Positions 59,329-64,000 of a stretch of DNA of 64,000 nt are shown here, piece by piece; within the stretch, counting starts at the first letter, position 1, and every line of letters starts with the position of its first letter. Made by a program: the position numbers and the translations under genes. The notes beneath the pieces were generated by a model. It made no database searches. It saw only the letters and a list, made by a program, of their open reading frames with translations, and was not told where the DNA came from. This stretch comes from Neolewinella aurantiaca. Its GTDB lineage: Bacteria; Bacteroidota; Bacteroidia; Chitinophagales; Saprospiraceae. The stretch spans positions 29,011-93,010 of the forward strand of contig NZ_VOXD01000027.1 in NCBI RefSeq assembly GCF_008014675.1. The letters run 5' to 3'.

Positions 59329-59360
59329 AAGCCCCTTGATCTGAAAAGGTTGAGGGGCTT
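59329..59360 (+). terminator. stem-loop after tRNA-Ala
   Basis: AAGCCCCT (59329-59336) pairs with AGGGGCTT (59353-59360), with a 16-nt loop; only a weak T-rich tail. It could terminate the tRNA transcript or the minus-strand remnant. Confidence 0.65.
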
Positions 59361-59367
59361 CTGTCGT

Positions 59368-59502
59368 TCAAGGACTAAGAAAGTTTAGAATCGAAAGCCT
59401 GGAAATGATGCGGACCATCAACCTATGGTGATCCGTTTCTAACACTTCGAGGAGTTCGGTGTGGCAAACGTAAATACTTTCCTGTGTGATCTCTTTGATC
59501 AA
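59368..59502 (-). CDS. doubtful 44-residue ORF
   Basis: A minus-strand frame starting at TTG that overlaps the stop of the neighbouring decayed gene by 3 bases (TTGA); it reads ITQESIYVCHTELLEVLETD and ends SILNFLSP. The composition looks protein-like, but a TTG start and the decayed neighbour make it more likely a remnant. Confidence 0.25.
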   Translation of the reverse strand: MIKEITQESIYVCHTELLEVLETDHHRLMVRIISRLSILNFLSP

Positions 59503-59911
59503 TTTGGATGATAGCTATCCTCTTTGAAGCTTTCTTCTAGTTCTCCTTTGGTGGTTTGTAAGAGGTTGTTGAGTCGTTTCCCCGCAGTAAGCCACGAAGT
59601 AAATTTTCTTCGATACGAGTGACAAGCTTTTGTCTTTTATCAATCATCTCAGGGAGTGCATTGAGAAATTCGTCTCCTGTTCAGAGCCTTGCGTTAGCTA
59701 CCATAGCCTGCCATCGGATCACCTGGATAATTGCCTTTTCTTCGTCTGATAAGATGGAATAACTTGGAAACCTCTTACTCGTTAGTGAAACGAAACTTGA
59801 TATGGCTTCTTTACTATCAAATCATAAAGAGTCCAACTCATCAAGTTCTAGCTTAACACTTTCGATAAACTCTTCAGAATCAAGAATGGGTTCTGCATTA
59901 GGATTAGGCAT
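59499..59911 (-). pseudogene. broken small helical protein gene of the island
   Basis: From ATG at 59911 the minus strand reads PNPNAEPILDSEEFIESVKL..., an in-frame TGA after LDELDSL, a long intact stretch FDSKEAISSFVSLTSKRFPS..., a second TGA after VANARL, and then TGDEFLNALPEMIDKRQ. After a G-run near 59583 a one-base shift restores a helical tail (GKRLNNLLQTTKGELEESFK) to a stop at 59499. Two nonsense codons and one frameshift in about 138 codons indicate recent inactivation of an acidic, helical protein of unknown family. It lies between tRNA-Ala and the winged-helix gene. Confidence 0.7.
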
Positions 59912-59986
59912 TGAGTTGGCTGAGAATAAAACCTAGTTTGACTTATTTTACTTAAAACGAATCTATTTGTCAATTGCGTAAAAAGT

Positions 59987-60709
59987 CTATGTGTAGTAAA
60001 GCTTACGTTCTTTACCTACTAGATTATACCAGTTTTGAAGGTCGTTAGAAATCAAAAAATTCTCTCTAAAGTTAGACTTTGTGTCTTCCTGAACCTTTTT
60101 TAAAACTCTTTCTAAGATGTTTTTATGCTCTACAACAAGCAGTACCCTATATCCTCTCTTAAACTCCAAGTGGTTCGGAATAGCACCTACTTTTAGTGCT
60201 AGTACATGAAGTTCAATCTTCTGAGTAATCTTCTTTAGGTCGACTCCCTGCTCTACCTCAACGAGGTAAAGTTCCTCCTGCTTGGATGTTTTTATTATCC
60301 CTATTAGATCAGGTTCAAAACTCTTGCCAATTAGGGGGATATTCGTTTTCTTCCCTGGATCATAGTATTTACTACAAAACTTCAAATTGTGCTCACTAAG
60401 CAAAATTTCTACATCTACTGTGCGTAATCTATGATCAATTTCTAAAGGCCTCTTTTTATATTTCTTCCTCCCACAACCACCGAAACGCTTAGCTCCCTTG
60501 TGGCTTAGATGAAAAAACGATTCATAAGTCGGTCTTCTCCATTCATGTACATAGCCGTCCTTTATTAAGCCTCTCAATATGGGAGAGAGGTTAGAGTTTG
60601 TGGTTCCGACACCTAAATTTATAAGCTGCCTGTAGGTTAAAAAATGGTATCTCTTTAGCCCTTCTATTACTTTTTCCCAGATTCTCATTCTTGTAACCTT
60701 ATTCTGCAT
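59987..60709 (-). CDS. winged-helix protein, replication-relaxation-like
   Basis: About 240 residues from the ATG before QNKVTRM (overlapping the ATPase stop); starts at 60724 or 60688 are also possible. The N-terminal ~90 residues form a winged helix (YHFLTYRQLINLG, LSPILRGLIKDGYVHEWRR). The C-terminal part has DLIGIIKTSKQEELYLVEVEQGVD, a nuclease-like beta strand pattern with Glu-x-Glu, as in the replication-relaxation family found next to conjugative ATPases on plasmids and integrative elements. A DNA-binding and processing role is inferred. It overlaps the ATPase gene, so they are one operon. AT-rich like the rest of the island. Confidence 0.6.
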   Translation of the reverse strand: MQNKVTRMRIWEKVIEGLKRYHFLTYRQLINLGVGTTNSNLSPILRGLIKDGYVHEWRRPTYESFFHLSHKGAKRFGGCGRKKYKKRPLEIDHRLRTVDVEILLSEHNLKFCSKYYDPGKKTNIPLIGKSFEPDLIGIIKTSKQEELYLVEVEQGVDLKKITQKIELHVLALKVGAIPNHLEFKRGYRVLLVVEHKNILERVLKKVQEDTKSNFRENFLISNDLQNWYNLVGKERKLYYT

Positions 60710-62243
60710 CGTCAATGAACACATCTGTACTAAAGTCTGAAGGCTTATCAGAATTCACATTCCTTGGCTTTGAATCTATTTTGACATAGTACTTGTCAAT
60801 CATGGATTGGTTAAGCCGTTCCTTCACTTCTTCCGCCACATCATGCTTTCCTGAAAGTAAAAAATTAGGCGCAATGAAGCTTGTTGTCCTATCATGCGTC
60901 TCAATGATCCATTCATATTTTTTTAGATTAAGTTGCCCTTCCTTTAAGTATCTCTCGGGGACAATCATAGTACTGAGGTCCGACGTTCTTTTAGCTCTCC
61001 CAATTTTTACGCCCACCTGTTTTTTAATGGCAAGTCTACTGTAATCATCTCTTATCTGTTCGATAAATTGATTAGCAAGAATAAGTTTTACTCCAAATTT
61101 TCTCATCTCAGAGATGAATTTCTCATAGGCTCCTGTCACAAAGACTTGGCATTCATCAATCCAAAGAAACAATGGTGCTGGTTTCTCGTGAAGTCCTCTT
61201 TGTTGAACCATGTTTTTGATAGATGCTAGGAGGAGTTTTGCGAAAGCTGGCTTACTCATTTCTTCAGGCAAACCACTTAAATCGAACAAAATAGTGTTTC
61301 CTCCTTTCTTGATAGCCTTACCTAGATTTACAGTTCCTTTCCCCCTAAGAATATTCCTCAATGCTACGTTTTCTAAAAGTAGGTTGAATCTAGCCTCTAA
61401 AGCCTTTCGAGTATTTGAGTTTGTAAACTCTTTATTAGCAAATCTCGGGTCAAACCTCGCTGCATCTGTTAATGTCTCTGGCTTAAGAGAGAGTAAGTCT
61501 AAGAAAAGATCAAAATGTGGATTCTCTTTACTATAAACGTAATTCACACACATTTGAAGAACACTTATCTGAATGTCTGATACTCCATTAGATTCGAGTA
61601 CAGCCTTCATTACTCCTGTAACATTTTCTGATGCAAAGCGGATTGTTTTATCTTCACGGTCAGGGATGTCTAAGATGTTAAGTTTGTATGTCCAGCCTTT
61701 CTTAAAATCAAGGTCTAAGTAAATGGTGTTTTTACTATTGGTTTGATCAGATTTGTAAATTTCCTTCGCCAAAAGGCCATGAGGGTCAAGTACAATATGA
61801 GTTGATCGTGGTAACTTTTCTCTAATTCGGTAAATTTTATGCCTCAACAGAGTAGACTTTCCCGAATTTGTTGCTCCTAAAATATGACAATGAGAGTCGT
61901 ACTGATGCAGAGGAATTTTGTGTTTAAGTCTCCTAGATTGTCGTAAGTACCTAAGCAATTCACCATGATTAGTATCTAAAAGGCATTTCTCGTAACTTTC
62001 TGTATTGTAACTATAGAGGTCTCTATAGAAAGCTCTTTGTGTAGCTGTTTCTATTTTCAAAAACCAGAAGATAATGTAGCGATTAAAATTTTCTTCTTGT
62101 ATCTTGTCGTTAAATAAGTCGAAGAACTCTCGATAGGTAAATCCTCTATCTGCTTCTAGTTTACCTTGATCTATTTTATAGCACCAATCATTCATTGATT
62201 CTATGAGGCCATAACCTTCCTTATAACCTAATTTTATTTTCAT
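60699..62243 (-). CDS. HerA/VirD4-like DNA-translocating ATPase
   Basis: 514 residues from the ATG before KIKLGYKEG (21 codons inside the longest frame). A RecA-fold motor ATPase with Walker A GATNSGKST (~123-131), Walker B APLFLWIDECQVF (~360), SEMRKFGVKLILANQF after it (Arg/Gln of motif 3), and a C-terminal helical region. The order and sequence fit coupling proteins (TraG/VirD4, TraM-recognition type) or HerA-like motors; there is no N-terminal membrane anchor, unlike classical VirD4, so it is probably soluble. It pumps DNA, in conjugation, mobilisation or defence. The start codon shares the CATG with the divergent coiled-coil gene. Confidence 0.8.
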   Translation of the reverse strand: MKIKLGYKEGYGLIESMNDWCYKIDQGKLEADRGFTYREFFDLFNDKIQEENFNRYIIFWFLKIETATQRAFYRDLYSYNTESYEKCLLDTNHGELLRYLRQSRRLKHKIPLHQYDSHCHILGATNSGKSTLLRHKIYRIREKLPRSTHIVLDPHGLLAKEIYKSDQTNSKNTIYLDLDFKKGWTYKLNILDIPDREDKTIRFASENVTGVMKAVLESNGVSDIQISVLQMCVNYVYSKENPHFDLFLDLLSLKPETLTDAARFDPRFANKEFTNSNTRKALEARFNLLLENVALRNILRGKGTVNLGKAIKKGGNTILFDLSGLPEEMSKPAFAKLLLASIKNMVQQRGLHEKPAPLFLWIDECQVFVTGAYEKFISEMRKFGVKLILANQFIEQIRDDYSRLAIKKQVGVKIGRAKRTSDLSTMIVPERYLKEGQLNLKKYEWIIETHDRTTSFIAPNFLLSGKHDVAEEVKERLNQSMIDKYYVKIDSKPRNVNSDKPSDFSTDVFIDDAE

Positions 62244-62619
62244 GACTAAAAAAGATATAAGCGTTTTAATATCCGTATTGGGAGAAATCATAGGATGGTT
62301 ATCCAAGGAAAAAAAATACTACCTTGATGAGACATTAATCATTAATGATGTAAAAGATTGGATCGACTCCGAAGAGTACGCTAACGATGATGTAGAAGCC
62401 ACCCTCAAGAAGTTAGAGGCATATCTTAGGGATTTACGTAAAGGTAAGAGTTTAGAATCTTCTGTGAGGGAGGAAGAACAACTGGAAAAGATAAAAAGCC
62501 TAGAAATAGAAATAAAGCTATTAGAGACTAAAGTAGATATGTACGAACGTTTCATGCAACACAAAGAGAAGAAAGTGCCAGACTTTCCTCCTATGCCAGA
62601 CTTAGACTTTAAAAATTAG
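62242..62619 (+). CDS. island coiled-coil protein A with PPMP tail
   Basis: 125 residues, no known domain. The N-terminal half is mixed helical (ISVLISVLGEIIGWLSKEKK), followed by a heptad coiled coil (EEEQLEKIKSLEIEIKLLETKVDMYERF). It ends VPDFPPMPDLDFKN, a Pro-rich acidic tail shared with protein B. No signal or membrane segment. The ATG at 62242 overlaps the ATPase start on the other strand (CATG), so promoters must lie within the opposite gene. Followed after 3 bp by protein B. Confidence 0.75.
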   Translation: MTKKDISVLISVLGEIIGWLSKEKKYYLDETLIINDVKDWIDSEEYANDDVEATLKKLEAYLRDLRKGKSLESSVREEEQLEKIKSLEIEIKLLETKVDMYERFMQHKEKKVPDFPPMPDLDFKN

Positions 62620-62622
62620 ATT

Positions 62623-63021
62623 ATGAATAGTAGTCAACTATATGACGCATGGGAATCTCTATCCGACACTTTGCATGATGAAAAGTTAGATGAGTCCATT
62701 AATCTCGAAATTGCTCGTGTCGATTCTCAGGTTAAAGTAGCGTTTGAAATATACAGCGAGCTAAATAGCATCATAAAAAGGCAAAATAAAATCATAGAAA
62801 CTCTAGGAGGTATTTCTAATAAGAAAGACCCTAGGGAAAAGCTTCTAGAAGCAAAGATTAAAGCTGAAAATCAGTACTACACTGAGAGACAGCTACGGAT
62901 AGCAGATGCACAACGCTACCAGATGGCAATCAATCTTATAAGAGAGATGAAGTCAAAGGGCATGGAAGAGATACCCGACTTCGACCTTCCACCAATGCCT
63001 GAACCTCTAGAATTTAAGTGA
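62623..63021 (+). CDS. island coiled-coil protein B with PPMP tail
   Basis: 132 residues, almost all helical: ESINLEIARVDSQVKVAFEIYSEL and a second heptad stretch KLLEAKIKAENQYYTERQLR. It ends IPDFDLPPMPEPLEFK, matching the tail of protein A (PDF...PPMP..L.FK) although the bodies differ. It starts 3 bp after protein A and overlaps protein C by 4 bp (ATGA). The shared tails suggest a common binding partner. Function unknown. Confidence 0.75.
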   Translation: MNSSQLYDAWESLSDTLHDEKLDESINLEIARVDSQVKVAFEIYSELNSIIKRQNKIIETLGGISNKKDPREKLLEAKIKAENQYYTERQLRIADAQRYQMAINLIREMKSKGMEEIPDFDLPPMPEPLEFK

Positions 63022-63917
63022 TGAGTAAAGACAAGAAGCCACCAAAGAACTATAGTATCAGTGAGTTTCAAGAGAAACAGGAAAAGAAGCTAGAAGAACT
63101 CAGAAAAGAGCTAAGGAAAGAGAACGAAGAAGAGCGTAGAAAGCGTGATGTAGAGAAGCGTGAGTTAGAGGCATGGCAAATGAAGATGATGGCGTGGACA
63201 CAGCAAACCATTGCCAGTTACACACAGCACATGTATCAGCAGATACATCAAATGAGAGAAAACATCATCGGAATACAACAATCCGTACTGGATGTTAGAA
63301 ACACTGTTCAAGAGCAAATGTATGGTGTACAGAATCAGATGATGCTTCTTAAGAGTAGCGTAATGGAATTGGACTATCAACAGCAACAGCACGCATTAGA
63401 TGTCTCAAGGGAGCTACAAGAGTATGCAGGGCTGATAGACTCATTCCAAAGAGATGTCACTTACGAGTTAAAAGACAACTATCAGAAGATGCAAGCACTA
63501 GAAAGTGGTGTTCGTACTACGCTTGACGAGTATGATAATCGACTTGAAGGGTATGGAAACAATATACAGTCTCGTTTCTTAGATTTTCGAGAGAAAATAT
63601 TAGAGATAGATAACAGGGTAACTGATGGTATTGACCAGATTGAAGACTATAGTAGCACGTATGCACTAGAAGCACAGAATCTTAAGCATGAGCTGCGTGA
63701 TGCTTACAAGACTTTTGAAAATTCTAAGGAGCTATGGGCTTCTGACATCTCTGGCCAAATAAAAGTGCTAGATGAAAGAAGACATCGTATGAACCTAGAG
63801 ACTATTGTAAGGTCAAAAAACACTAAAATAGGAGAGCTAAAGCAAAAAAACGGCGGTGTATCAAATGTAAGGATGGATAAACCTAAAAAATGCAGTGGAG
63901 CAAAATCACTATCTTGA
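63018..63917 (+). CDS. island long coiled-coil protein C
   Basis: 299 residues as the zero frame reads. A very basic/acidic N-terminal helix (KLEELRKELRKENEEERRKR) is followed by a long coiled coil rich in Gln/Met (QHMYQQIHQMRENIIGIQQS) to about residue 260; no membrane segment or known domain. A canonical slippery heptamer, A AAA AAC (63845-63851), lies near the end. A -1 shift would give RRCIKCKDG and stop at 63880; the zero frame instead continues 22 codons to 63917, next to the insertion sequence. Overlaps protein B by 4 bp, so is its co-translated partner. Confidence 0.7.
   Translation: MMSKDKKPPKNYSISEFQEKQEKKLEELRKELRKENEEERRKRDVEKRELEAWQMKMMAWTQQTIASYTQHMYQQIHQMRENIIGIQQSVLDVRNTVQEQMYGVQNQMMLLKSSVMELDYQQQQHALDVSRELQEYAGLIDSFQRDVTYELKDNYQKMQALESGVRTTLDEYDNRLEGYGNNIQSRFLDFREKILEIDNRVTDGIDQIEDYSSTYALEAQNLKHELRDAYKTFENSKELWASDISGQIKVLDERRHRMNLETIVRSKNTKIGELKQKNGGVSNVRMDKPKKCSGAKSLS
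63845..63851 (+). promoter_or_regulatory. putative -1 frameshift heptamer
   Basis: A AAA AAC is in the correct phase for the zero frame (AAA at 63846, AAC at 63849). The -1 frame would give a short CxxC-containing end. No pseudoknot or hairpin was checked. Confidence 0.35.
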
Positions 63918-64000
63918 TAGTGACAAAACTCTCAAAACATGCTCATCTGCCCCAGCTGCACAAGTGGTAAGATAGTCAAGAATGGCAAGACTTACTACGG
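63906..64000 (+). mobile_element. IS1-type insertion sequence, left part, cut by the window end
   Basis: TCACTATC (63906-63913) and GATAGTGA (63916-63923) form a palindrome just before the transposase start, around where the terminal inverted repeat should begin. The boundary is approximate, and only the left end is visible. Confidence 0.55.
63939..64000 (+). CDS. IS1-family transposase, N-terminal fragment (InsA-like)
   Basis: Twenty codons to the window end read MLICPSCTSGKIVKNGKTYY. The CPxC zinc-finger start followed by IVKNGK is the signature of the IS1 InsA zinc-binding N-terminus. The protein is cut by the window edge, so intactness is unknown. Confidence 0.75.
   Translation, partial: MLICPSCTSGKIVKNGKTYY

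Noticed and set aside
59499..59911. In-frame TGA codons read as selenocysteine
   Set aside because: A frameshift is also needed to reach the natural end, no SECIS or selenoprotein genes are seen, and decay explains it more simply.
59987..62243. Complete conjugative element
   Set aside because: No relaxase with HUH motifs, no mating-pair formation genes and no integrase are in view; only an ATPase and one winged-helix protein support transfer.
62242..63917. Coiled-coil genes as SMC-type (Wadjet/Mks) proteins
   Set aside because: No Walker motifs or ABC signature in any of the three, so they are not SMC-like ATPases.

Overview
The window looks like a chromosome segment of a marine-type Bacteroidota, most likely a Saprospiria/Lewinella-like organism. 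The grounds are Bacteroidota-type -7 promoter boxes (TAnnTTTG), a SusC/SusD pair with a hybrid two-component regulator, type IX secretion (T9SS) C-terminal domains of types A and B, a PorV-like protein, DUF3098, the gene order ftsX-DUF3098-uppP-truB, and many secreted or lipoprotein sulfatases. Genus is inference; no rRNA is present.

Layout. 1-1400: repeat-rich, gene-free DNA with a 382-bp direct duplication. 1.4-9 kb: a four-helix-bundle membrane sensor, a fatty acid desaturase, then minus-strand ftsX, DUF3098, uppP, a dihaem lipoprotein, truB, and a P-domain T9SS protein. 9-29.7 kb: a polysaccharide utilisation locus (PUL) with a GH2 beta-galactosidase facing a minus-strand cluster susC-susD-sulfatase-(decayed T9SS gene)-sulfatase-sulfatase/glycosidase fusion, controlled by a divergent hybrid two-component regulator; a sulfated, galactose-containing glycan is the likely substrate. 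29.8-43.3 kb: ftsE-like ATPase, PorV-like protein, L-type lectin, tRNA-His, pyrF, a 1914-residue T9SS type B adhesin-like protein, xdhC, and an arsenic-type pair (DUF6428 and ArsR) behind a 16-bp palindromic operator. 43.3-59.1 kb: AceK, a further sulfatase, cystathionine beta-synthase, a PPP phosphatase, a beta-helix T9SS protein, a GNAT-nitrilase fusion, an S37-type peptidase, a serine hydrolase, a DegT aminotransferase and two membrane proteins.

59.2-64 kb is different: a tRNA-Ala(GGC) gene marks an abrupt switch to AT-rich DNA. It holds a broken gene, a winged-helix protein plus a HerA/VirD4-like ATPase on the minus strand, three tightly coupled coiled-coil genes on the plus strand, and the start of an IS1-type transposase at the window edge. 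This divergent five-gene module is the best candidate for an undescribed system: I recognise the ATPase, but not the three coiled-coil proteins. Two of those share a C-terminal PPMP tail.

The other unexplained signal is a dispersed ~20-bp element, consensus TTTGCACCTGCGGCCGCGCC. It occurs in both orientations in at least nine intergenic places and in relaxed form inside signal-peptide or linker coding regions. Several further hairpin or MITE-like repeats (8.9, 19.1, 32.0 and 40.7 kb) point to a genome rich in small repeats.
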